From Nakamurella sp. PAMC28650 (lineage in GTDB: Bacteria; Actinomycetota; Actinomycetes; Mycobacteriales; Nakamurellaceae), in assembly GCF_014303395.1 (NCBI RefSeq), contig NZ_CP060298.1, forward strand, positions 2,542,001 to 2,606,000: a stretch of 64,000 nt of DNA. The letters run 5' to 3'. The translations under genes and the position numbers were made by a program. The notes below the pieces were generated by a model, which saw only the letters and a list, made by a program, of their open reading frames with translations, searched no databases and was not told the origin of the DNA. Positions 51,508 to 60,406 of this stretch are shown here, piece by piece. How positions within the stretch are numbered: the first letter of the stretch is position 1; every line of letters begins with the position of its first letter.

Positions 51508-52641
51508 ATGCAGCAGATGCCATCGAGGTCATCGAAGTCGTGGAGATTGCCGGCGGCCATCGGCGTCGCAGCAGCACTGGCCGTCTCGGGGTGCTCGTCG
51601 TCGAGTTCGGCCACCGGATCCTCCAGCGCCACCGGATCCTCCAGCGCGGCCGGATCCCCCAGCGCTGCCGGGGCCTCGGCGGCCGGAAGTCCCTCGAGCG
51701 CAGGTGGTTCGTCCGCGGCCGGCGGCATCGCGGTGATCCTGAAGGGCCTGGACAACCCGTTCTTCCAGACCATGGAGGACGGGGCCAAGGCCGGAGCGGC
51801 GTCCAACGGGGTGACGATCCAGGTCCAAGCCGCCACCTCGATCACCGATACGACAGGGCAGGCCGACAAGCTGGCCGCATTGGCCACCCAGAACTACGGC
51901 TGCTTCGTCGTCAACCCCATCAGCGGCACGAACCTGATCCAGGGCATCGCCCAGCTCGCCGCGAAGAAGAAGATCATCGTCAACATCGACTCTCCGGTCG
52001 ATCCGGCGGCGGCCAAGGCGGCCAATGCCACCCTGGCGACCTACATCGGTACCGACAACACCGCCGCCGGCAAGATGGCAGGCGCCGAGATGATCAAGCA
52101 GCTGCCCAGCGGCGGGACCGTCGCCGCCATCGGTGGCATTTCCGGTGACGTCACCAGTGCGGCCCGTATCTCCGGTTTCCAGGACGGCATCAAGGCGCAG
52201 GCGTCGATCAAATTTCTGAGTGTCGTGGCCGGTAACTGGGACCGTCAGGTGGCGCTGACGCAGGCCACCACCCTGATGCGCGCGCATCCTGAACTGACCG
52301 GGTTCTTCGTGGCCAACGACGACATGGCGCTCGGCGTGGCCAGGGCGATCGCCACCGCGGGCAAGACGGGCAAGATCAAGGTGATCAGCGTGGACGGGCT
52401 GAAAGAGGCGGAGCAGGCGGTGCAGAGCGGTGATCTCTCTGCTGTCGTCGCGCAGTACCCCTACGCCATCGGTCAGATGGGCGTCGAGGCGTGCAAGGCC
52501 GCACTCGTCGGGAAGACACTGCCCACCAACGTCACCGCCCCGGTCGAACTGGTGACGAAAGCCAATGCGGCGCAGGCACTTGCCGTGACGCCGAAGCCGT
52601 TCGGCACCTACGCCGATCCCTTCGTCGATCTGCTGAAGTGA
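51508..52641 (+). CDS. Sugar ABC transporter substrate-binding lipoprotein
   Basis: The 377-residue product has a lipoprotein signal (ALAVSGC, Cys at about residue 29) followed by a Ser/Gly/Ala linker encoded by imperfect 18-bp tandem repeats (about 51611-51665). A periplasmic-binding-protein type 1 domain of the RbsB class follows (VILKGLDNPFFQTMEDGAKAGA, CFVVNPISGTNLIQG, VNIDSPVDPAAAKAA, FVANDDMALGVARAI and ISVDGLKEAEQAVQSG). It captures a monosaccharide outside the membrane for the permease encoded next. AGGAGCG precedes the ATG. Confidence 0.9.
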   Translation: MQQMPSRSSKSWRLPAAIGVAAALAVSGCSSSSSATGSSSATGSSSAAGSPSAAGASAAGSPSSAGGSSAAGGIAVILKGLDNPFFQTMEDGAKAGAASNGVTIQVQAATSITDTTGQADKLAALATQNYGCFVVNPISGTNLIQGIAQLAAKKKIIVNIDSPVDPAAAKAANATLATYIGTDNTAAGKMAGAEMIKQLPSGGTVAAIGGISGDVTSAARISGFQDGIKAQASIKFLSVVAGNWDRQVALTQATTLMRAHPELTGFFVANDDMALGVARAIATAGKTGKIKVISVDGLKEAEQAVQSGDLSAVVAQYPYAIGQMGVEACKAALVGKTLPTNVTAPVELVTKANAAQALAVTPKPFGTYADPFVDLLK

Positions 52642-52670
52642 CTGAATCTGTCAGCGCGAAGGAGCGAAGA

Positions 52671-53735
52671 ATGAGTTCCACCCCGTCGACCACCGGCCCG
52701 GCGTCGGCCACCGCCACCTCGGCGATCACCACGCCGGGCACGGACCCACTCGATGGAGCCGCGCCGGACACCGACTCGACCGCTGATGGTGGATCGGGGT
52801 CCAGGTCGCGATTCAGAGACCTCTCCTTCTGGGCGGAATGGGCGGCGCTCGTCGGGCTGGCCATTCTCGTCATCGTCTTCCAGAGCTCCAATTCGACGTT
52901 CCTGTCGACCGGGAACATCGAGGCGATGCTGGTCTCGGCGGCCATTCTCATCGTGCTGGCCGTCGGTCAGACCTTCGTCATCACCACCGGTGGGATCGAT
53001 CTCTCGGTGGCGTCGACGATGACGTTCGGGGCCGTCGCGTTCGGGTTGACCTACGAGCATTCCGGGCAGCTGTGGCTCTCGTGCATCGTCGCGGTGGTCG
53101 CCGGCGCGGTGATCGGGGTGGTGAATGGTCTGCTGATCTCCGTCGGGGGGATCACCGACTTCATCGCCACCCTCGGGACACTTTCCGCCGCCTCCGGTCT
53201 CGCGTTGATCCTGGCCAACGGGAGCCCCATCACCATCGTGAATTCCACCCTGCTGAATCTGGCCAGTGGAGGGTTCGGGATCTTCGGGTATTCGTTCATC
53301 ATCGCCGCGGTGGTCGCGATCATCGGCCACGTCGTCTACTTCCGCACCCGGTTCGGCACGCATGTCCTGGCCACCGGCGGATCCAGCGAGGCCGCCGCCG
53401 CTACCGGTGTGCGCACCAAGCGGGTGAAATTGGCCGTCTACATCATCTCGGGAAGCCTGGCCGGTCTCGGCGCGATCCTGCTCGTCTCGCGGGTGGGAGC
53501 GGCCGAGCCCGCTGCGAACACCGCCTTCCTGCTGAACTCGGTGGCCGCCGTCGTGCTGGGCGGTGTCAGCCTGATCGGCGGTCGAGGCAGTGTCATCGGG
53601 CCGGTGCTGGGAGCCCTCCTGCTCACCGCGTTGACCAACGGCCTCACCCTGGTCGGCGTATCCGAGTTCTACCAACCACTGTCGGTGGGCATCGTCGTGG
53701 TGCTGGCCGCTCTCCTGTCGAGGTTCCAGAAATGA
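52671..53735 (+). CDS. Sugar ABC transporter permease (RbsC/AraH family)
   Basis: The 354-residue protein has a 50-residue polar N-terminus and about ten membrane helices. The family blocks are VLAVGQTFVITTGGIDLSVAS, FIATLGTLSAASGLALI and the conserved loop ATGGSSEAAAATGVRTKRVK followed by LGGVSLIGGRGSVIGPVLGALLL. It forms the channel of the importer, probably as a homodimer. GGAGCGAAGA precedes ATG 52671. Its stop overlaps the start of the ATPase gene (ATGA). Confidence 0.92.
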   Translation: MSSTPSTTGPASATATSAITTPGTDPLDGAAPDTDSTADGGSGSRSRFRDLSFWAEWAALVGLAILVIVFQSSNSTFLSTGNIEAMLVSAAILIVLAVGQTFVITTGGIDLSVASTMTFGAVAFGLTYEHSGQLWLSCIVAVVAGAVIGVVNGLLISVGGITDFIATLGTLSAASGLALILANGSPITIVNSTLLNLASGGFGIFGYSFIIAAVVAIIGHVVYFRTRFGTHVLATGGSSEAAAATGVRTKRVKLAVYIISGSLAGLGAILLVSRVGAAEPAANTAFLLNSVAAVVLGGVSLIGGRGSVIGPVLGALLLTALTNGLTLVGVSEFYQPLSVGIVVVLAALLSRFQK

Positions 53736-54529
53736 CCGAATCGACCCAGACCCCGACGACGTCGACCGGACCCGCCGCGGGGGTCGCCGACGATCTCCTG
53801 ACCGTCGACGACGTGTCGCTCTCCTTCGGACCGGTGCGTGCTCTGCGCGACGTCAACCTGACGCTGCGGCGCGGCGAGATCACCGCGCTGGTCGGGGACA
53901 ACGGTGCCGGGAAGTCCACCCTGGTTCGCTGCCTGTCCGGGATTCACCGGCCGGACAGCGGGCAGATCACCTTCGACGGGAGCGTCGTCAAATTTCATGG
54001 TCCCGACGACGCACGGAACGCCGGAATCGAGACGGTGCACCAGAATCTTGCCCTCGTCGAGGATCTCACCGTCTGGCAGAACCTCTTCCTCAACCGAGAG
54101 AAGGTCATCGGGCGACCCCCGTTCGCATTCCTGGATCGCAAAGGGATGAAGCGCGAGGCGAACCGGATGGTCTCGGCCCTGGCGGTCAACGTCCCGGCGG
54201 TCACAGCGCGGGTGCGACGGCTCTCCGGAGGCCAGCGCCAGGCGGTTTCCATCTGCAGGGCAGCGAGTTTCAGCTCGAAGCTGGTGATCATGGACGAGCC
54301 GACGGCGGCCCTGGGTGTGCAGGAAACCGCGAAGGTGGAGCAACTGATCCGCAAACTCCGCGACGACGGCCATGCCGTGCTGTTGATCAGCCACAACTTC
54401 CAACAGGTGCTGCGGCTCTCCGATCACGTGTGGGTGATGAGGGCCGGGCGCTGCGTCGGCGGCCGGCGCACCGCCGACACCACCGGGGAGCAGATCGTCG
54501 GCCTGATCACCGGCACCATCGCGTCCTGA
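53732..54529 (+). CDS. Sugar ABC transporter ATP-binding protein (single domain)
   Basis: The 265-residue protein has one ABC domain: Walker A GDNGAGKST (about residues 60-68), Q-loop ETVHQNLALVEDL, signature LSGGQRQAV, Walker B KLVIMDEPTAAL and switch His in LLISHN. Most RbsA-type proteins are double-domain (about 500 residues). The single-domain form matches the fructose-type (FrcA) subgroup, in which two copies pair on the permease. It energises import and is translationally coupled to the permease gene. Confidence 0.92.
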   Translation: MTESTQTPTTSTGPAAGVADDLLTVDDVSLSFGPVRALRDVNLTLRRGEITALVGDNGAGKSTLVRCLSGIHRPDSGQITFDGSVVKFHGPDDARNAGIETVHQNLALVEDLTVWQNLFLNREKVIGRPPFAFLDRKGMKREANRMVSALAVNVPAVTARVRRLSGGQRQAVSICRAASFSSKLVIMDEPTAALGVQETAKVEQLIRKLRDDGHAVLLISHNFQQVLRLSDHVWVMRAGRCVGGRRTADTTGEQIVGLITGTIAS

Positions 54530-54580
54530 CTCGTACCGCCTCCCCATTTGATCTTCTCCACTAGCTCGAGGAGCCCTGTC

Positions 54581-55456
54581 ATGTTCTCCACAAACCCCAT
54601 CGGTATCCACGCCCTCGTCTGGGCCGGTGACACCTCGGCAGAGTCGGTGACCAAGGCCATCACCAGGACGAAGGAGGCCGGGTACGACCTGCTCGAATTC
54701 TCGCTGCACGACTCGCTCAACCTGGACGTCGTCGCGGCGCGCACCCAACTGGAGGCAGCCGGTCTTGCGGTGGTCTGCTCGCGGGGACTGGCGTTCGACG
54801 CAGACGTCTCCAGTGAAGACCCGGACACCGTCAAGCGCGGGGCGGTCCTGCTGGCGGACTCCCTGGAACTCACCCACCACCTGGGCGGCACCCATTTCAC
54901 CGGTGCGCTCTACAGTGCGCTCGGCAAGTACGACCGGCCGCTCTCGGCCGCGGGCCGCGCCAATGTCGTTTCGGTCCTGCGAGACCTCGCGCAGCAGGCC
55001 GCCGGGTGGGAGATGACGCTCGGGCTGGAGATCTGCAATCGGTACGAGACCAACGTCCTCAACACCGCCGCCGACGCCCTCCGGATGGCCGACGACATCG
55101 GCGCCGACAACGTGACGATCCACCTCGACACCTACCACATGAATATCGAGGAAGATGATTTCGTCCGTCCGGTACTCGCCGTCGGCGACCGGTTGGGCTA
55201 CGTCCACATCGGCGAGAACCACCGCGGCTACCTGGGTTCGGGACATCTGGACTTCGCGCCCTTCTTCCGGGCGCTCGAGTCGATCAATTATGCCGGCCCG
55301 ATCACCTTCGAGAGTTTCTCCTCGGCGGTCGTGGCCCGGGGCCTGTCCAACGACCTGGCCATCTGGCGGAATCTGTGGACCGACGGAGCGGATCTGGCCA
55401 AGCACGCGAACCAGTTCATCCGGGAACAGCTCTTCCTGAGCCGGGCCGCGGCGTAG
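54581..55456 (+). CDS. Sugar isomerase/epimerase, D-tagatose 3-epimerase-like
   Basis: The 291-residue TIM barrel of the xylose-isomerase-like superfamily has the ketose 3-epimerase metal ligands in order: Glu in LGLEICNRYETN, Asp in IHLDTYHMNIEE, His in GYVHIGENHRG and Glu in ITFESFS. These enzymes move the C3 hydroxyl of ketoses (for example fructose/psicose or tagatose/sorbose). CGAGGAGC precedes ATG 54581. Its place at the end of the ABC operon suggests the imported sugar is a rare ketose epimerised on entry. Confidence 0.88.
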   Translation: MFSTNPIGIHALVWAGDTSAESVTKAITRTKEAGYDLLEFSLHDSLNLDVVAARTQLEAAGLAVVCSRGLAFDADVSSEDPDTVKRGAVLLADSLELTHHLGGTHFTGALYSALGKYDRPLSAAGRANVVSVLRDLAQQAAGWEMTLGLEICNRYETNVLNTAADALRMADDIGADNVTIHLDTYHMNIEEDDFVRPVLAVGDRLGYVHIGENHRGYLGSGHLDFAPFFRALESINYAGPITFESFSSAVVARGLSNDLAIWRNLWTDGADLAKHANQFIREQLFLSRAAA

Positions 55457-55680
55457 GGTCCGCCCGACCTGCGCGACCTATTCGGTGTCATCGATCCGCT
55501 CGTCGCGCCGGTGCTGCCGGGCCGATCAGGCACCTTCCGGTTCGTCTTGAATTTCTTCAACGGCCGTGGGGAAAGTGGACTCTCGCGCCCGGTGTCGGTG
55601 CCGACTGGTACTCCTTTGTCCATGAACACGACCCCCGGCTCGAGAAGACTGCAGTGCCAGTTCGACCGGTTGCTGCGCGC

Positions 55681-56790
55681 ATGACCGCTGAGTCCGACCC
55701 AGCAGCCCGCATCTCCCGAGGACGGTCACACGAGGAAGCGCAGTTCCCGGCGGTGGCCGCGGCGCCATCTCTGCCCGAGTGGTACCCCGACCTGCTGGCG
55801 GCGGTCAGCGACCACGTGACGGCTGGCCGTCGACGCGCGGTGGCTGCAATGAACGCTGGGATGGTCGCGACCTACTGGGCCATCGGCCGGGCGATCCTGA
55901 ACCGCCAGGATCAACAGGGTTGGGGCGCCAAGGTCATTGACCGCCTGTCCACTGACCTGCGGGAACGATTCCCGGATGCGCGGGGCTACTCGCCCAGGAA
56001 CCTGAAGTACATGCGCGCCTTCGCCGCGGCTTGGCCCGAGGAAGCAATTGTGCAGCGCACCGCTGCACTATTGCCGTGGAGGCAGCATCAGGTCCTCCTG
56101 GACAAACTCCCGGACGCGACGTCAAGGCTCTGGTATGCCGATGAAGCCGTGCGCCAGGGCTGGTCGAGAGATGTGCTGGCTCAACAGATCGCCGGCCGAC
56201 TCCACGAACGCTCGGGCCGGGCGATCTCGAACTTTGCGGTGACCTTGTCTCCGGCCGACTCGGACATGGCGCAGGAGGCCACCCGGGATCCCTACCTGTT
56301 CGACTTCGTCGGGATCGCGGACTCGCGCCGGGAACGTGATCTGGAGGCAGGCCTGATCGAGCACATGGAGAAGTTTCTCCTCGAGCTCGGCCAGGGCTTC
56401 GCGTTCGTCGGCCGTCAGGTGCACCTGGAGATCGGTGACCAGGACTTCTATGCCGACCTTCTCTTCTACCACCTCAGGCTGCGGGCGTTCGTCGTGATCG
56501 AGCTGAAGGCAACGGATTTCGAGCCCGGTTATCTGGGACAGCTCGGGATGTACATGGCGGCGGTCGATGATCTCCTCGCCCATGTCGACGACAAGCCGTC
56601 CATCGGTCTGCTCCTGTGCCGGACGAAGAACAACGTGGTGGCCGAGTACGCCCTCCGCGGTTCGAAGATGCCCATCGGCATCGCTGAGTGGGCGACGACC
56701 GTCACCACCGCGTTGACGGAGGAGCTGACTTCGAGCCTGCCCAGCATCGAGGACATTGAGGCGGAGCTTTCGTCAAAGCACGACGTCTGA
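55681..56790 (+). CDS. YhcG-family (DUF1016) PD-(D/E)XK nuclease
   Basis: The 369-residue protein has the DUF1016 N-terminal helical domain (VSDHVTAGRRRAVAAMNAGMVATYWAIGRAIL, DLRERFPDARGYSPRNLKYMRAFA, LPWRQHQVLLDKL) and a C-terminal nuclease domain. The nuclease motifs are QDFYADLLFYH and VVIELKATDFEPGYLGQLGMYM (Asp...Glu-x-Lys, about residues 258-275). Such proteins are linked to restriction and other defence loci and to R-loop or DNA-junction processing. ATG 55681 was chosen by position relative to the domain; no strong ribosome binding site is seen. It lies upstream of the Wadjet genes on the same strand. Confidence 0.88.
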   Translation: MTAESDPAARISRGRSHEEAQFPAVAAAPSLPEWYPDLLAAVSDHVTAGRRRAVAAMNAGMVATYWAIGRAILNRQDQQGWGAKVIDRLSTDLRERFPDARGYSPRNLKYMRAFAAAWPEEAIVQRTAALLPWRQHQVLLDKLPDATSRLWYADEAVRQGWSRDVLAQQIAGRLHERSGRAISNFAVTLSPADSDMAQEATRDPYLFDFVGIADSRRERDLEAGLIEHMEKFLLELGQGFAFVGRQVHLEIGDQDFYADLLFYHLRLRAFVVIELKATDFEPGYLGQLGMYMAAVDDLLAHVDDKPSIGLLLCRTKNNVVAEYALRGSKMPIGIAEWATTVTTALTEELTSSLPSIEDIEAELSSKHDV

Positions 56791-56846
56791 GGTGTCTGGG
56801 TGGGGATCGAACGTCATCGGGCAACTGTTGTGATCATGGCCTGACT

Positions 56847-56881
56847 CTGAGATTGTCCAGCAGCCTGCTGGACAATCTCAG
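56847..56881. promoter_or_regulatory. Perfect 35-bp inverted repeat
   Basis: Two 17-bp arms (56847-56863, CTGAGATTGTCCAGCAG, and its exact complement 56865-56881) flank a single base. It lies 56 bp after the YhcG stop and 34 bp before the -10-like TAGGCT (56915-56920) of the next gene. It could be a strong terminator hairpin without a T-run or an operator upstream of the HTH-protein and Wadjet genes. Confidence 0.7.
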
Positions 56882-56928
56882 CACTTGGGCATCTGGCAGG
56901 GCCCCACCGCCCAGTAGGCTCTTCTGCC

Positions 56929-57624
56929 ATGACGGATCTCGAGATGCTGGCGCGCGTTCGACTACTGCGCGCCGAGGGCAAGGCACCGAAGCAGATCGCT
57001 CGCATTCTGGGCCTGAGCCCGTCCGTGGTGGCGCCGCTGGTGCGCGCAGTGGCCGCCGAACGGGACGAGGCCGCTGTCGCGCCTGCGGTGGTCGGCTGCT
57101 GGGTCAACCAGGGATGGAGCCTTGGCCTGTCGGTCGACCCAGACCAGGGATGGCAGGACCAGGCGAACGATGACGACAGCACCGCTGGGTTGGTCTGTGT
57201 GCTGCTGGCCAGGCGGCACCGCTTCGACAAGGTGACGGTGTGCGGATACCTGGCGGATGTCTACTGCCTGGGCATCAAGAACACCTTCGGACCCGAGGTG
57301 ATGGGCGAGTTCGAGTTCAGCAAGTTCCAGCCGGAGTTCTTCGGTGCCTTCCAAGGTTGGCAGACCGCAGACATCGAACTGGCCCGGCACCTGATCTTCG
57401 GGGCGGTCGACTACGCCCGAGCCCTCGGGTTCGAACCTCAGGGTGAGTTCGATGAGGCCGCCGGTCTTCTCGGACCTTGGACCGGACCGTCGGCCATCAC
57501 CTTCGGCAAGGATGGCAAGCCGTCCTACGTGTCCGGCCCCTACGACGACCCCCGTCGGATCCTCAAGACTTTGGAACGGACCGCGGCGGGCCAATTCGAA
57601 TTCAGCGTGGCCGCTGACCACTAG
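56929..57624 (+). CDS. HTH-containing conserved protein upstream of Wadjet
   Basis: The 231-residue protein opens with a helix-turn-helix resembling those of sigma or resolvase type (LARVRLLRAEGKAPKQIARILGLSPSVVAPLVRAV). The remainder is a compact domain with conserved-looking blocks GCWVNQGWSLGL, GLVCVLLARRHRFDKVTVCGYLADVYCLGIKN and ARHLIFGAVDYARALGFEPQ. I recall similar uncharacterised proteins but no function. Leaderless initiation is likely (TAGGCT 8 nt before the ATG). Its position suggests a regulator, but it may be unrelated to the Wadjet operon starting 117 bp downstream. Confidence 0.7.
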   Translation: MTDLEMLARVRLLRAEGKAPKQIARILGLSPSVVAPLVRAVAAERDEAAVAPAVVGCWVNQGWSLGLSVDPDQGWQDQANDDDSTAGLVCVLLARRHRFDKVTVCGYLADVYCLGIKNTFGPEVMGEFEFSKFQPEFFGAFQGWQTADIELARHLIFGAVDYARALGFEPQGEFDEAAGLLGPWTGPSAITFGKDGKPSYVSGPYDDPRRILKTLERTAAGQFEFSVAADH

Positions 57625-57740
57625 TCACGACCTTGGATGCGAGGTCAGCGCGAGTTCCTGCTTCAGCCGGCCCCCGGCTGTCGGTGTCGTGCCCTACCGT
57701 CTACCTGTCGAATCGATCAGGGGAACAGGAGGAGGTGGCG

Positions 57741-59210
57741 GTGGCCGAGCCCGGACGTGCTGACCTGTTCCGATACCTCACCGCGGGCGAGTCCCAGGAC
57801 TACATCGCGATCATGGGCCTGTTCACCCGGACCTTGCTGACGGACCTATCGGCAGCCGACGTGGCCTCCTCGATGGCCCAGGACGGCCCGGTCCTCGAGC
57901 TCGACACGGTGGAACTGCGCTGCCGACAGCTGGTGAGCTGGGGGAACCTCGTCCCGTCACTGAGAGATGCACGGGTCAGCACGGTGGCCGAGTTCCTGCG
58001 TTCCCGGTCCCGTTACCAGGTGTCCAAGTTGGGTGGGCGGGTTCATCGCACCGCCCTGGACATCCTGCTGGCGGCGGACGGAGCTCGCGAGGTGGCCAGG
58101 GAGCTTCTCGGCCAGATCGTCGACTCGCTCGATCGTGTCCTGTCGGCGCTGCGCAACGGCGTTGATGCGGACACGGTGGCCGGCGAGGTGACGGCCATCT
58201 TCAACAACCAGCGGCTCTTCAACGACAGTGCCCGAGACTTCTACGCCTACCTGTCCGGGGTCCTGAGCCGCTACGACCTCGGCGGGGAGGAATACGCACA
58301 GTTCAAGGCACTGCTGCTGGACTACGTCGACCTGATCACGGCTGACGTCAACCGGCATGCTCCGGCGGTGTCGGCGCGTCTGCAGGAAGTCCTCGGCGCC
58401 CTCGACCCGCTGCTCGAGTTGCTGGCCACGGTCCGGGGTCTGGCGGTGCCGGACGGGACAGTGGTCGAGCGGGCCGGGGGTCGTTCGCGGGAGGACTGGG
58501 AGGAGCTGGCCCGCTGGTACGGCGCGAGCGGTACCGACTCCGGCACAGAGCAGTTGCGTGCCGCCGCCGGCCAGGCCCTCGGGCAACTGATCAACAACGC
58601 CAAGCGCTTGCTCGACTCGTCAGGCACCGGCTTCTCCCGCCGGGCCGACCTGCTGCGGCTGGCCCGTCGATTCGCCGACCTGGACGATCTGAGTGCACAC
58701 CGACTTTTCAACAGCACGTTCGTGGCCTATCCCGCACGCCACCTGCTGCTGGGGCCGGACGAGCCGGACCCGCGGACCGGACCGGCCACCTCGTGGTGGG
58801 TCTCGGATCCGATCGAAGTGCCGATCTCGCTCCGGGAACGGGGCGATCGGGCGATTCGCGGCCGGTCGTCCCGGGTGCCCGACCCGACCGCAGATCGTCA
58901 GCGACTGATTGCGCAAGCTCGCCGGGAAGCCGAGCTGCGCAACGCGGCGGTCGCCGAGTTGGCTGCGGTCGGTGATCTGAACGGTGCACGAATCTCCCCG
59001 GCCGCCCGGGAACTTCTTCTCGATCATCTCTCGAAGTTGTTGGCGCAGAACGCCACCGGGCTCACCGATTCCGATACCGGTCTGACGTTGACGGCCAGTC
59101 CTGGGTCGGACACGGTGGTCGGCGCCGAAGATGGCACCATCACCTTCGCCGGCCTGGAGTTGCGGATCTCGGCCACCTCTTCGGCGGACATCCAGGAGGA
59201 AGCATCATGA
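57741..59210 (+). CDS. jetA: Wadjet JetA (DUF2397/TIGR02677, kleisin-like)
   Basis: The 489-residue protein begins AEPGRADLFRYLTAGESQDYIAIMGLF and matches the DUF2397 family, the kleisin-like (MukF-like) subunit. It links the two heads of the SMC motor in the plasmid-restricting Wadjet system. Recognisable blocks are VSKLGGRVHRTALDILL, IFNNQRLFNDSARDFYAYLSGVL and the helical SRRADLLRLARRFADLDDLSAHRLFNSTF. GTG 57741 follows AGGAGGAGG; GTG 57735 is an alternative. It is followed by jetB with an ATGA overlap. The gene order matches what I know as Wadjet type II. Confidence 0.88.
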   Translation: MAEPGRADLFRYLTAGESQDYIAIMGLFTRTLLTDLSAADVASSMAQDGPVLELDTVELRCRQLVSWGNLVPSLRDARVSTVAEFLRSRSRYQVSKLGGRVHRTALDILLAADGAREVARELLGQIVDSLDRVLSALRNGVDADTVAGEVTAIFNNQRLFNDSARDFYAYLSGVLSRYDLGGEEYAQFKALLLDYVDLITADVNRHAPAVSARLQEVLGALDPLLELLATVRGLAVPDGTVVERAGGRSREDWEELARWYGASGTDSGTEQLRAAAGQALGQLINNAKRLLDSSGTGFSRRADLLRLARRFADLDDLSAHRLFNSTFVAYPARHLLLGPDEPDPRTGPATSWWVSDPIEVPISLRERGDRAIRGRSSRVPDPTADRQRLIAQARREAELRNAAVAELAAVGDLNGARISPAARELLLDHLSKLLAQNATGLTDSDTGLTLTASPGSDTVVGAEDGTITFAGLELRISATSSADIQEEAS

Positions 59211-60406
59211 CATCGCCCCCCACCTCGACCTGGCGTCAGGATTCCGCCGGGCGTCAGCAGGCCGCCCGGTACCTGCTGGCGACCCCCATCCTGACGGCAT
59301 CGCGCGAGCCGGAGCGGCTGGCATTGGTGCGTCGTCACACCGCTGCTCTGAAGTCGATGTTCGCAACCCAGCTGGGCTACGCGCTGGTCGTCGAGGCCTC
59401 CTTCGCCCGGTTGATCAAGTCGCCGTTGCCGGTGACGGCCCCTTCTCGCCCCGCCCGGCGCCAGACCGACGAGAGTGCCTTCGGTGCAATGACCTACACG
59501 CATCTGGCGCTGATCTGCGCCGCCCTGCTCGCGCCCGGGGTGGGAGACCAGATCCTGATCTCGGCGCTGGTGGACCAGGTCAGGGCCGACGCGGCAGAGC
59601 AGTCGATCGCGATGTCCGACCACATCTCCGATCGCCGGCAACTGGTGACCGCGCTCGGCCTGCTGCTGAGCTGGGGTGTGCTGAGCGAGACGGAGGGGTC
59701 GGTCACGGCCTGGGGTGAGCGCCGGGAGGACGAGGCTCTCTTGACGGTGCATCGGCCCCTGCTCGCGCTGCTGCTACCCAACCCATTGCAGGAGTTGATG
59801 TCGAGCGCCGACGCAGGGGAGCCGGCGTCGGGTGATCAACCCCGGCGCCGGTTGCGGCGCCGGCTGGTGGAGAGCCCGGTTGTGTTCCGCGTCGACCTCG
59901 ACGACGAGGAGCGCGATGTCCTGTCCCGCGAACGATCCGAACTGACCCGCCACCTGGACGAGAACTTCGGCCTGACCCTGGAAGTGCGAGCCGAAGGAGC
60001 CCTGGCCTACGACGCGGCCGGCACCCTCACCGACGTGGAGTTCCCCGGCAGTGGCGCCGGCAGCGCCAAGCAGGCCGGGCTGATGCTGCTGGATCGGCTG
60101 ATCGTCTCTTTGGCACCCGGCGCCGAGTCGCAGGTGCTGATCGGCGAGGTCAACTATCCGGGAGTGCTCGTGAGCTGGCCGGAGATCGACCGGCTCATCT
60201 CCGAACTGATCAACGAGAACAAGAAGCGTTGGCGTGCAGCCTATGTCGCTTCGCCCAGCACTCTGCGGGCCGATGTCGTCGAACTGCTGCAATCACTGGA
60301 CCTGGTCCGGTCCGTCGCCGACGGATTGGTCGTCTTCCCCTTCGGTGCCCGCTACCGCCCGTCCATCACCGCCGGTCCCGCAACGCTGTTCGAGGTGAAC
60401 TCATGA
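59207..60406 (+). CDS. jetB: Wadjet JetB (DUF2398/TIGR02678, MukE-like)
   Basis: The 399-residue protein belongs to the DUF2398 family: RQQAARYLLATPILTASREPERLALVRRHTAAL at the start, YTHLALICAALLAPGVGDQILIS, DRRQLVTALGLLLSWGVLSETEGS and a C-terminal SELINENKKRWRAAYVASP. It is the tandem-winged-helix (KITE/MukE-like) subunit that bridges kleisin and SMC heads. Start and stop overlap jetA and jetC by 4 bp each, showing strict translational coupling and stoichiometric production. Confidence 0.88.
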   Translation: MTSPPTSTWRQDSAGRQQAARYLLATPILTASREPERLALVRRHTAALKSMFATQLGYALVVEASFARLIKSPLPVTAPSRPARRQTDESAFGAMTYTHLALICAALLAPGVGDQILISALVDQVRADAAEQSIAMSDHISDRRQLVTALGLLLSWGVLSETEGSVTAWGERREDEALLTVHRPLLALLLPNPLQELMSSADAGEPASGDQPRRRLRRRLVESPVVFRVDLDDEERDVLSRERSELTRHLDENFGLTLEVRAEGALAYDAAGTLTDVEFPGSGAGSAKQAGLMLLDRLIVSLAPGAESQVLIGEVNYPGVLVSWPEIDRLISELINENKKRWRAAYVASPSTLRADVVELLQSLDLVRSVADGLVVFPFGARYRPSITAGPATLFEVNS

